From Macrostomum hystrix (Eukaryota; Platyhelminthes; Macrostomidae), in assembly GCA_950097015.1 (NCBI GenBank), contig CATNEN010000014.1, forward strand, positions 1,550,001 through 1,614,000: a stretch of 64,000 nucleotides of DNA. The letters are read 5' to 3'. Below the pieces are notes generated by a model. The model was not told the origin of the DNA, did no database searches, and was given only the letters and a program-made list of their open reading frames with translations. The translations under genes were made by a program, and so were the position numbers. Positions 52,152 to 61,600 of this stretch are shown here, piece by piece. How positions within the stretch are numbered: position 1 is the stretch's first letter; each line of letters starts with the position of its first letter.

Positions 52152-53597
52152 TCACGCATATAAAAGCTGTTCTTTATAAAAACTTCCTATAATTTCTTCA
52201 CCATCTTCGTCTTCTAAAATATATGTTATTGGTTTTGTTTCTAATACCTTTTTCACTATAAACACTTCAGATATTTTCCAATAACCTTTTCTTCCTTTTT
52301 CAAATTTATCCTTATATTTATAAATATGAACTCTATCTCCCACATTAAACTTCTTGTCTCCTGACTTTTCGGCTACGCCACCTGAAGTATCATTCTCGAA
52401 GAGACATCTATGATCATTGCTGGGGTATTCGGAGATCTTGCTCTGCAGGCTTTGCCTGTCGAAGAGCACACCGAAGGAGACTTTTCGAGGGTCTTTAGAA
52501 GCTTCAGTGGGTGTACAGCCTAATGCAGAATGTACTGTGTTGTTATACTCATCTACAGTAGGTTGTAAGATTTTTAGCCATTTCTGATTTCCTTGTAAGT
52601 CAAATTTAAACCAGAGTTTATTCGTCAAAGTTCTGTTAAATCTTTCAATCATAGCATTCTTAGACTCTCCATAAATTGAATACATTCTGTTAATGTAAAC
52701 ACCATTTGAGTCTTTCTTTCTTACATCATCTTTTGAATAAGTATACAATTTGTACATGTGTTGGTTGTAGAATTCTTTTCCTTCGTCAACACATAAGCGT
52801 TCTGATTTTCTACCTCCTCCGGACGGCGAAGCCGGCGAGGCCGCGGAGTCATAGATTTTTTCAAATGCTTGGGCCACTTCTTCTCCCTTTTTTGACTTTA
52901 AAGGAATCGCCCAAGCAAAACGAGTAAAGCCGTCCAGAATATATTTATGACCACGTTCTGGAGGCATAACAATTAAATCCGCATGCCAAACTTCGTCTTT
53001 ATAGTGGTGCACAAATTTTCTAAACACTTTTGGTTTACGATATGGGGTATGCTTTTTTATTGCCTCTTCTAAGGAGAGACCTTGTCCATAGTGAAAGAGG
53101 CAGCTAATACAGGAGTTGGGATTGTGTGTTTTATTACCCGTAAGCCCTAGGCCAAATTTAACCTTCGATTGTATAACTCTTTTCACAAGCTGACGTGTTA
53201 GTCGCTCTTTTATGGTCAAGTCTTCAGCTGGAATTGCGTCTAGCTCTTGTAACATCTGTTCGTCGGGAATGTGTTTTTTGGAAAGAGCGTCTTCGGGGGT
53301 TTGTGAAGAATCTTCCGCATCTCTATACCTTTTATCGTGATTATATGCTGTCCAGTCTATAGGATTTATAGGAAGACTGTCTACTCGTGGTCGATCTGTA
53401 AAAGAATTTAATCTCAGCGTTAAATTTGTTCCTGGCCCTGCAAAGGAATATCCAGGAATGTGCATTTCTCCCTTATACCGTCCGGGGGTGAAATGAAGCT
53501 TGTGAGAAAAGGAAGTTAGTGCGGATTGTAAATCCAAGCTGCTACCTAAAGTCATTCTCGACGAGACATCTATGATGATACCGGACTGAAAAGCCAT
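52152..53597 (-). CDS. PLA2-like domain fused to retroviral-type integrase
   Basis: Start taken at ATG 53597 (MAFQSGIIIDVSSRM); 481 residues. Residues about 35-150 form a parvovirus/adintovirus-type phospholipase A2 domain: YSFAGPGTNLTLRL (calcium loop) and DWTAYNHDKRY (His-Asp catalytic pair), followed by the usual helical tail ending KSKVKFGLGL-like. From about 160 a DDE integrase follows: VWHADLIVMP, then ERLCVDEGKEFYN, then KNAMIERFNRTL supply the D, D, E residues, and the end VGDRVHIYKYKDKFEKGRKG ... YKEQLLYA is a chromo/SH3-like C-terminal domain. The integrase N-terminal zinc finger is absent. Two double-hairpin repeats lie inside (53552-53578 and 52390-52416). The ORF is intact. Confidence 0.85.
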   Translation of the reverse strand: MAFQSGIIIDVSSRMTLGSSLDLQSALTSFSHKLHFTPGRYKGEMHIPGYSFAGPGTNLTLRLNSFTDRPRVDSLPINPIDWTAYNHDKRYRDAEDSSQTPEDALSKKHIPDEQMLQELDAIPAEDLTIKERLTRQLVKRVIQSKVKFGLGLTGNKTHNPNSCISCLFHYGQGLSLEEAIKKHTPYRKPKVFRKFVHHYKDEVWHADLIVMPPERGHKYILDGFTRFAWAIPLKSKKGEEVAQAFEKIYDSAASPASPSGGGRKSERLCVDEGKEFYNQHMYKLYTYSKDDVRKKDSNGVYINRMYSIYGESKNAMIERFNRTLTNKLWFKFDLQGNQKWLKILQPTVDEYNNTVHSALGCTPTEASKDPRKVSFGVLFDRQSLQSKISEYPSNDHRCLFENDTSGGVAEKSGDKKFNVGDRVHIYKYKDKFEKGRKGYWKISEVFIVKKVLETKPITYILEDEDGEEIIGSFYKEQLLYA

Positions 53598-53846
53598 TTT
53601 AAAGATTTTATTTTGCACGAGGAGCTGATCTGATTGCAGCAGAGCTAACAGCGCAGCTGATTGGTCGTCAGAATTCCGTCAGTTTTCTGTCAAGATTTAG
53701 TCAAAAATTATAAAAATTTTAAAATTCTGACAGCGACAGAAAACTGACGTCCAATAGGAAGGGGGCTAGAATATCATCATAGATGTCTCTTCGAGAATGA
53801 GCATATATACAACACCCACGGAGTGGCACCTCCGGTGATCCCCAAT
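53598..53846. promoter_or_regulatory. Divergent promoter region with inverted repeat
   Basis: Between the leftward integrase gene and the rightward ORF. GTCAGTTTTCTGTC (about 53678-53691) and GACAGAAAACTGAC (about 53731-53744) are perfect inverses, each with a CCAAT-type box outside (GATTGGTCGTC and GTCCAATAGG). A TATA-like CATATATACA lies at 53801-53810. A double-hairpin repeat sits at 53773-53800. Bidirectional promoter function is inference. Confidence 0.5.
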
Positions 53847-54302
53847 ATGCTATACTTTAACAACTCTGTGACCATCTTTAAGCACAGAATGACGGGACGC
53901 CCTACTCTGAGAGCAAGGCACTTAGCGCATCATGTGTCTGTAGCCGCTCAGCTGCGCGTATTTAGAACTCAATTTCTAAGGACATCATTTGCGCGAGAAG
54001 CTACTGTGGATGTGCTCTTAAATAGATGCAGAGTCAACTTTGAATTCCTTGAGCAAGACATACAGCTATTCAAGATAGCAAAAAAGTTGATAACGAAAGA
54101 GCGCGCGGTAGCCAACACTGCAGCACAAATCGAAGAGGATGAGTTTGTGCTACAGGCTGCAAACCAAATACCGCTAGATCTGCCGCCACCATACATTGAG
54201 CCGCAACCGGCTCAGCAACAGGTTCAGCAACAGGTTCAGCAACCGGCTCAGCAACAGGTTCAGCAACCGGCTCAGGAAATGGATCAGGAACCCGCCCAGT
54301 AA
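53847..54302 (+). CDS. Polinton-2 ORF with PPPY motif and PQ-rich tail
   Basis: From ATG 53847 (MLYFNNSVTIFKHRM) the product is about 151 residues; the frame also opens earlier at GTG 53823. The first 115 residues are basic and helical (RVFRTQFLRTSFAREATVDV, LEQDIQLFKIAKKLITKERA). Then comes LPPPYIEP, a PPxY motif of the kind that recruits NEDD4-type ubiquitin ligases, and a tail of QPAQQQVQ repeats. No family recognised. It is the only rightward gene at this end and lies beyond the divergent promoter. The PPxY plus helix arrangement would fit a capsid-associated protein. Confidence 0.6.
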   Translation: MLYFNNSVTIFKHRMTGRPTLRARHLAHHVSVAAQLRVFRTQFLRTSFAREATVDVLLNRCRVNFEFLEQDIQLFKIAKKLITKERAVANTAAQIEEDEFVLQAANQIPLDLPPPYIEPQPAQQQVQQQVQQPAQQQVQQPAQEMDQEPAQ

Positions 54303-54610
54303 GTAAGTTACCTTTAACTCTTTCCTTTATGTTCACATATTAAATTTGCATCGAATCATTCTGTAAAAATAGTAAACTTATTTTAGACTTAGAGTGCAAC
54401 AGAGACCACCATGGAGACTCTGAGATCTGCGGAGAACTAACCATCCCACTAGAGACCGTGAATGTTGGACAGACAATTTTGCAAACTGCTATGCAATAAA
54501 AGAAGAACAAATGTCTGTTGAAAATATATGTGTACACGACTTCTATCTTTGTGATCAATTTCCACTTTGTTTTATTAAAAATTGTATACCAGCAACTTCT
54601 TGTCGGAGTC
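54303..54610. other. Short spacer before the right TIR
   Basis: No supported gene. It contains the polyadenylation-like AATAAA (54497-54502) suited to the PPPY ORF. Confidence 0.4.
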
Positions 54611-55347
54611 TTCAGTTTTATTTACTTCTAATATTCTATACGAATATTTAGGGTTTTGTTCTGGTACATCAATATTTATTTTTGACAGTCCAGATAGACC
54701 AGACCCTAGAAAGGTTCGGTTCGTCGCCATTTTTTAGAGAATTTTTTTTACAATTTTTATATACTGGGCCCGCAGGAAGCGCGAAGCCATTTTCCTTAGT
54801 AGTGGATATTGGGGTATTCCGATTTTGAAACAGTTATTTTCAATTCCAAAAATATTTTTAACAATTTCTCCTGGGCCCGCAGCGGAGCTGTGGGCTTAGG
54901 AAAAATTGTTAAAAACTATTTTTTGGGGTGGAAAACGGCGTTTTCAAAATACCTTTTTTAAAAAATTGGAGTGTGCCATAACCCGAGTGTTTTGTTTTTA
55001 GTAGTATATATTTTTTATAGAAAATTCTATTTTTTCGGTCTCGAGGGGCCCTTTGAAAAAATGAATACTAATTAAAAAAAAACAGGAGTGTGCCATAACC
55101 CGAGTGTTTTGTTTTTAGTAGTGTTCATTTTTTATAGAAAATTCTATTTTTTCGGTCTCGAGGGGCCCTTCGAAAAAATGAATACTAATTTAAAAAAACA
55201 GGAGTGTGCCATAATCCGATATATTTGTTTTTAGTAGTGTTCATTTTTTATAGAAAATTCTATTTTTTCGGTCTCGAGGGGCCCTTTGAAAAAATGAATA
55301 CTAATTTTAAAAAACAGGAGTGTCCTATACCCCCAATACCTACTACT
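54611..55347 (-). repeat. Right TIR of Polinton-2 (737 bp)
   Basis: Inverse of the left TIR with three instead of four 116-bp subrepeats. At its inner edge it holds the polB start (minus-strand ATG at 54729) and about 40 codons of it; beyond the TIR this frame runs only a few codons further to a stop near 54574. Confidence 0.95.
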
Positions 55348-55757
55348 CTCACTTTAAACTCACTCTTTAAACTCTTGAAAACACCTTCCTTAGAACACTT
55401 GTCTTTAACTTCAACTTCTTACAAGAAAACTTCGGAGACACTTTAGACTCTTTAACACTCTCATACGAACTGAAACCAACGCTTCAAGAGGAGTGGGTTT
55501 GTTTGCCCTTTTTATTTTTCCTGGTCAAAACTCGCGGCTATTTATACAGAGCAAATTGACATTTTGTTAAAACGATAATATTTTACAAAGTATTATTTAC
55601 AGGATACAGTATTAAAACAAAATTATTTACATAAGCATTACTTTCAATACGGTACAAAGATAAACAAAAAATTATTTTTTGGCGCATTTTTGATTTTATT
55701 TATTTTTACAATTTTTATAATAGAAAGACCGTATTTATAAAGTGGCTAACTGTTACA
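55348..55757 (-). mobile_element. Gypsy 3' LTR, proximal part
   Basis: On the minus strand it starts TGTAACAGTTAGCCAC at 55757, directly after a polypurine tract AGAGAGGGAAG (55761-55771). A TATA box TATAAATAG lies at 55537-55545. It is cut at 55348 by the Polinton and continues at 40310. TG...CA ends and the polypurine tract identify it as a 3' LTR. Confidence 0.8.
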
Positions 55758-55808
55758 ACTTCCCTCTCTAAAGAAAAATTTGAATAAAACAAATGAGTGA
55801 ACATTTTT

Positions 55809-56485
55809 CTAAAAATTACAGTTGTGCGGTAAGTCCTTGAAATATGGGAAATTCACTTGATTAAACAACCAACGGAATTCGATAGTTACTAGCCGATGCT
55901 GAAAGGTCCTGTTGTCGGTCTGCCGCAGGCGCTGAAGCTCCCCTCCAATTGCGGCGTAGATGGTTACCACTTCCGGCTGTGACATCAGTTCCTTAAGCGC
56001 GACCGCCGCCCACACTTGCGCTCGCTGTGGCAAGGCCTCGTCTAACCTTAGGTAGGCGACCCTTGTGAGGTAGCGGAGTATGGAAAAACGGAGCCGTTCC
56101 GCGTGTTCTCCGTATTTTACCATCAGTTCCTGATAAGTCAGCTCCGGTGATGACGGTGGCGGAGGCGGCGGCGGTGGTGGCGGTGTTCCAGCAGAGGGTT
56201 GACCACGCTTCTTGTCAGCCACCGGTGTGATGAAGATCTGGCACGTACTTTTGGTGCCCGGCGTGTTTTTGGCGTGCTTCTCAATTGGCATCGCTGCCTG
56301 GGCCGCCATCAAGTTTGCTCTTCTATTGTGTAGGTCCAATTGCCGTACCTTAGTGGGTGAAGAGGTCCTCGGCCGTTTCCCTGCCACTAGCTGAGGCCTC
56401 GTTGGCTGTCGCTCCGGTGCTGATATTTCGGCGTCACTACTTCTGGTTCCAGCGACCGCAGTAGTTCGTCGAGTTCATTATCCAT
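55809..56485 (-). pseudogene. Extra ORF between Gypsy pol and 3' LTR (one frameshift)
   Basis: ATG at 56485 gives MDNELDELLRSLEPEV, acidic; a frame change at about 56400-56440 is needed to enter the long open part (193 codons to 55809). That part is basic (GKRPRTSSPTKVRQLDL), has a run of ten prolines, and a helical C-terminal half (YQELMVKYGEHAERLRFSIL, RYLTRVAYLRLDEALPQRAQ, ending DLPHNCNF). No signal peptide or membrane segment, so not an envelope. The family is not recognised. It lies where env or accessory genes occur in retroviruses and has its own promoter-like sequence. It may be an accessory/regulatory protein of the element. Confidence 0.55.
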
Positions 56486-56859
56486 CTCTGCGCAAATTAG
56501 CTTTTCACAATTACTGCTCTTGGGTGCTGACCCTCCCTTCATTATATAGGCTTTGGGGGTTGGCCAAAAGCGAAATTATCATGGAAACTGTTGTCAAGTT
56601 CTATCTCGATTGCTATTGGCTGGCGAGGGAGGTGGGGTTAGGCAGACTCACGGCTGTGTGGCGTGGGCCTGAGCATAGTTGAGCATAGTGAGCATAGCAA
56701 AATTTTTCTTTTCTTCATAAAACTTTTAATATTCAACTTTAATTTTTAAGAAAGATGAATACATTAAGACGAATAAATTGGTTTTTAAATTTTTCAGATA
56801 TCTTATGCGGTTCTCATTCTGTTGACTGGCGGCACTGAAAAGGGCCGTTTAACTATTTT
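56486..56859 (-). promoter_or_regulatory. Promoter-like spacer of the extra Gypsy ORF
   Basis: On the minus strand, reading toward the ORF, there are three tandem TATGCTCA units, then a CCAAT box (CCAATAGC, 56612-56619), a second GGCCAA element (56571-56576), and a TATA box TATATAAT (56541-56548) 55 bp upstream of the ATG. Spacing fits a polymerase II core promoter. Activity is inference. Confidence 0.5.
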
Positions 56860-58603
56860 CTACTGTCCATTATGCATTCTCTCGTAGTTAATCGCATTAT
56901 TACGTGGTCTAAGATTATATCTTCCTTCAGGAACTTGATCCTCTTCGTACTGCTCAGCTTCTTGTTCGATTGGTTCATCTTCTTCAGCTTCTTCTTGAAT
57001 TTCTTCCTCAATTTCTTCTTCTATTATACTTTCGATTTCTTCTTCTTCAAATTCTTCAATATCTTCGGGTTCTCTTATTCTCCACTGTAATCTTCTTTCA
57101 TCTTCTTCCTCTTCTTCCTTTTCTTCTTCTTCTTCCTCTATCACAATTTCCTCGGTTTTCTTCTCCTTGACTTTTGTCTTCTGCTTATCAACTTCCCTCT
57201 CTTAATTTTTGGCTCTGTCTTTTCTTCTTGTTGTTCTTCTGGAATTTCTCTCTCAGAGTTCGGGACTGGTGTGAGGTTGTTTCGATGAACCAACATTTTT
57301 TCACCTGTTCTTGTTCCTTCAATTTCCTTCTGTACTCGGAAAACTGTGTCACTTATTTGCGCTAGTACTCGATATGCTGCGCGCTTTTTCCGATGGAATT
57401 TGTTGCTTTCATCTACATGCAATTGTGGGTTGTTGATTAGTGCTAAGCATCCCACTGGGACAATTTTAGGTTGTTTATTCTCAGCAGAGATTTCTTCTCG
57501 TTTGTGTCGAATGTTCTCCAATTTCTTCTGAACTATTCCTCTGACTTCTTCGAGTCGCTTCGCATGATCAGCTACATAGCTCGGATAATCACTGTACTGC
57601 TTCGGCTTCTTAATAATGTTACCAATGGGCAAATCTGCTTCTCGGCCAAACAGTAAGTAGTGTGGAGTGAATCCAGTAGTCTGGTTCACACTTGTTCTAA
57701 CAGCTACTAATGCGGCTGGGATTAGCAGATCCCAATCAGAATGATCTTTCTCCACTAGACAGGTAATAATTGACTTGATTTGTCTATTAAATCTCTCGAC
57801 AAGTCCGTTGCTTTGTGCATGATAAGGCGTTGTGCAGGTATGTTTGATTCCATACAGAACACAGAATGCCTGAAACTGCCTACTCACAAATGTCTTACCA
57901 TTATCGGTATGCATCCACTGACACTGGCCATATTCACTAAAGATTCTCTCTTGGATCAGCTTGATGACGGTGTCGGATTTTTTATTCCGAATCGGGAAAG
58001 CAAACGGGAACTTAGTGGTACTGTCCACAATAGTGAGTACATAGCGGTGTCCTCGTTTACTTTCTTTGGAGATTGGGCCGATAATGTCAATGTGCAGCCG
58101 GTGAAATGGTTCGCAAATTGGGAACGTCTGTACCGGCGCTTGCACTTTACTGCCGACCTTACTCTCTAAACACGGAATACATTCCGAAATATACCGCTCA
58201 ATAGAGGTCACCAATCCTGGTTTCCAAAACCTCTCACGAACACGCTGAATGGTTTTATCACGCCCTAGATGACCTGCGAGAGGACTGTCGTGCAATTCTT
58301 TTAGCACATCCCTCTCAATAGCCTCTGGCAAAACCACTTTCCTTTTTCCGTCTTCTTCAATCACCAACATTTCATCTTCGATTCTCATGTGTTCATAAAA
58401 CTTCGCCATTTTCCTCAATTCTTTACTCGCGTTCTCAGGTACTATTGGCTCTCGGACATCTTGTTCCTTCCAATCTATCAGTGTCCTTATAGAGGGATCT
58501 TCATGTTGAGCTATTGTCAACTGTTCCTTCTTTAACGGGACATTGAGATAGTCGGTCAGAAGTTTCCGACACACGGCCTCATTATGTAATTCTTCCTCAA
58601 AAT
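56860..58603 (-). pseudogene. Gypsy integrase and Pol C-terminus
   Basis: Reading leftward after the LINE: an H2C2 zinc-binding domain (HDSPLAGHLGRDKTIQRV ... ECIPCLESK), a DDE core (FHRLHIDIIGPISK; QWMHTDNGKTFVS; QSNGLVERFNRQIKSI), a C-terminal domain, then a basic end. A frameshift near 57140 moves into a strongly Glu-rich tail that ends with GRYNLRPRN, a motif common at the C-terminus of Gypsy Pol. All three catalytic acids are present. The coding is continuous with the RNase H region at 62660 apart from the inserted LINE. Confidence 0.9.
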
Positions 58604-61600
58604 AGTCTCTGGCATCTTCTTCTTCACCTTTTGTCGCCTTACGGCGTGGTCACTCGGGGACAACGAGTTAGTGGCAAGTCTTCTGGTGCCGGGCCATGTT
58701 GGTGGCCGACAACATCCTCCCACAGTTCACGCAGGCTTTCTGTTTCGCTCGATACTTTCTGGCGGGCTGAGTTGTCTGAAGGCTTGTGTTCGCGGCCTTG
58801 TCTCCGCAAGCCCTCTTATGCCTCGCTCGGTTTGTTTTCGAGACGGTTCTGCCGCACTCATTGTATCTGTAGCTGCTCGCGTTAATCTCTTCCTCACCTG
58901 TGCATACCTTCATGTGGTTCTTCAGCGTTGCTTCTTGACGGAAATTCTTCTTACATCTGTTGCATGTGAACACTACCGGATCCTCTACTCTGCGGTGGAG
59001 GCGTTTCTGGTGGATCGTGAGGCCTGCCTTATTCTTGCATATTTTGCCGCAATCCTCGTATTCGCAGCGAAACTCAGTCTTGTCCGGTTCAGTCACGGTC
59101 TGGTTGCGCTGTGCTAGTGTTGCGTTCTCAGGTCCTTGTTTCGGTGCCTTCTTGCCTTGTTGGCTCTCCCATCGTGCTAGATGGTCTCTTCTCGCGTTCA
59201 CCCAGGCTCTCCATGTGTCTCTTTTAATCGCTCTTCTTTCGACATCCTGTCTCTCCACGCCGCCTTCTCGAAGCAGTTTGTGCCAGTAAGATCTGGTGTT
59301 GTTCTTCTTTGTTCTTCTTTTCGGGATCTCTTCGAGTCTCGTGAGCCATCCGAGAACCGCTCTCTTTGTTTGACGCTCATCTGGCATACGGATGACGTGT
59401 CCGATTCTTCGTAGATGTGCTATCTCCACCTTCAGTCGGATCGAATTTATCCCCAGTTCATTTCGTACATCTTGCATGTTGACGCCTTTCTGTTGCATTT
59501 CCCGCAGTGGTTCTGTGGTCCGGGAGCACCAAATGTGACGATACGCTTTGTCGATGAACTTCTGCAGAGTGCGTATCTCTGTGTTCATAAAAGGACGCGT
59601 GGACGCGTTGAACAAGAGTATGCTCTCTACGCATGTCTCGACAATTTTTGCTTGTGTTGTTTTCTTCATTTCGCTTTTGAAAAGTCTTTTCCTGACGGTA
59701 GCCCAGCCTTTGGCCGCTTTTTGGATCCTCTGGTTTATGTCGAACTTGCGATCCAGCCATGATCCTAGCATCCGGACTTCGCCTCCGTCCTTCGTTCCGA
59801 ACGTGAGGATTTCTTGTTTGTCATCGTTGGTTTTTTCCTCGTATTTTTCCATGATTTTTTTTGTGCTTACAAGTGCTGTTTCCAGCTCTATTCGGTTTCC
59901 CAGTAGTGTGGTGTCGTCCGCGAAGAGCGAGCACGTGAACTGGTGAGTCTTTGTTTCCGAGTTGTATTGTGCGGTGCGTTGAGGTGGGAGGGAGTGGCCC
60001 GGTAGCCAAGTCCAGCCGATGCCTACCTCGCAGTCTCCCGCTGTAGTGTTTTGACGCTCTTTTTCGCACTCTCGAATGCATGCTTGGTGGTAAATGTTGA
60101 ATAGCGTTGGCGATGTCGGGAAGCCTTCGCGGAGTCCCCGTTCAGGGAACCAGGGCTCGCTGTTGTCTTTCCCGATTCGGACCTTGTAATTCGTATGCTC
60201 GTGGAGATCTTGTAGTTTCTCTATAATTTCGGGTGGCATCCCGTATTTCTGGAGGATCCCCCAGAGCAAGGGTTTGCACACCCTCGGATATGCTTTGCGG
60301 AGGTCGAGTAGGTACGCTGCTAGTTCGATTTCAAGATTTTGGTTGCCGTGTTCTCTCTTTGCGCTGATGTGCTCGTTAATGTCTTCGTGGATCCGCACAA
60401 AAATCTGTGTGCTGTCTGCAGTTGAGCGGTCCGCACGGAAGCCACATTGGTTGTCGTCGAGTATTTGCAGGTGTTCTGCCCAGATTCGAATGCGTGTTGC
60501 TAGGATTCGTGCCAGAATACGGCTGATCATAGGGAGCAAGCAGACGCCGCGATAATTGTTTAGGTTTGCGCGATCTCCTTTTTTGAAAAGGGGGATGATC
60601 ACCCCAATTTTCTCATCTTCCTCCCATTTCCACGCACGGTTTTGGAATAGGAACTGTATCCTTTCTTTGAGTGTGTTTTTTACTTCTTCCGGTGCTGTTT
60701 TGAGATATCTCAATCTCACACCGTCTTCACCAGGGCTCTTGTCTTTCATATTTTGGATAGCCCGGGTTATTTCCTCGAACGATGGTGTTTCCCGAAGCTT
60801 TTCGGCTTGTTCTCGGGTGGTTTTGGTTCCACACTTCGGTTCCGGGATGTCCTCAATCACCTTTTGGATCTCCTCCGGCGGGTGTTCGAGTCGGTTCTTT
60901 TGCACTTCGGCTAGGTGTTCTTGAAACTCGTTAGCGCTGAAACCTTGCTCGGCCTTGCTTTCATTGTACCTTCCGCGCTTTTCAAGGAATCTCAGTTTTT
61001 CATAGACTACACCAATTTGACCCTTCTCGGCGGCGTCTCGGCATTTGATAATTTCCTCCCACCATTCCTCTTGCCATTCTGTGATTCTTTTTTTGTGTGT
61101 TTTTCTGTGTTCTTTTATTGCCTCCTCTGCTCTCTGCAATGCCCTTCTCTATTCTTCACGCACACCTCGTAATTGGTTTCTCAACTGGAGTAGTCTCGCA
61201 AGCTCGAAGTTCAGAGCCTTGCATTCTTCTTCGTGTCCATTCATCCACGGGTTGGTCTGGCGTGTTTGGTTTCCACAGATTCGTTGGACGCTTTCCATGA
61301 TAATGGTTTTTGTTTCCTTCCACGTTGATGTACGCCTCTGACGGGTTCGTGTCGATGCTTCTTCGTACCTTCTGGACATTTCTTCACGGACGCAGGCCCG
61401 TGTGTCTTCGTTCCGTAGGGCTTGCCAATTGATGTTTTTCACTCTCTCGTTCCGATTTTCTCGTTGCCTCTTGCGGTTCACCATTCCGTCGAGGCTTATG
61501 ATGGTCATGACCGGGCTGTGGTCCGACAGGGGGGTTCTCTCGTGTCGTTTAATGCTTCTAATGAGGCTATGGCGGTCGCCGGCTCGGGTGATGAACCCGT

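Larger units (their letters stand above)
40311..55347. mobile_element. Complete-length Polinton/Maverick (Polinton-2), 15,037 bp
   Basis: It starts AGTAGTAGGTATTGGGGGTA and ends with the inverse (TACCCCCAATACCTACTACT), flanked by a 6-bp target duplication CTCACT (40305-40310 and 55348-55353), as is usual for Polintons. It has long TIRs and fourteen recognisable genes: five rightward on the left, eight leftward on the right, and one rightward near the right TIR. Most virion genes are open, while polB and capsid are broken, so the insertion is fairly recent but this copy is not autonomous. It sits inside the 3' LTR of a Gypsy element. Confidence 0.97.
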
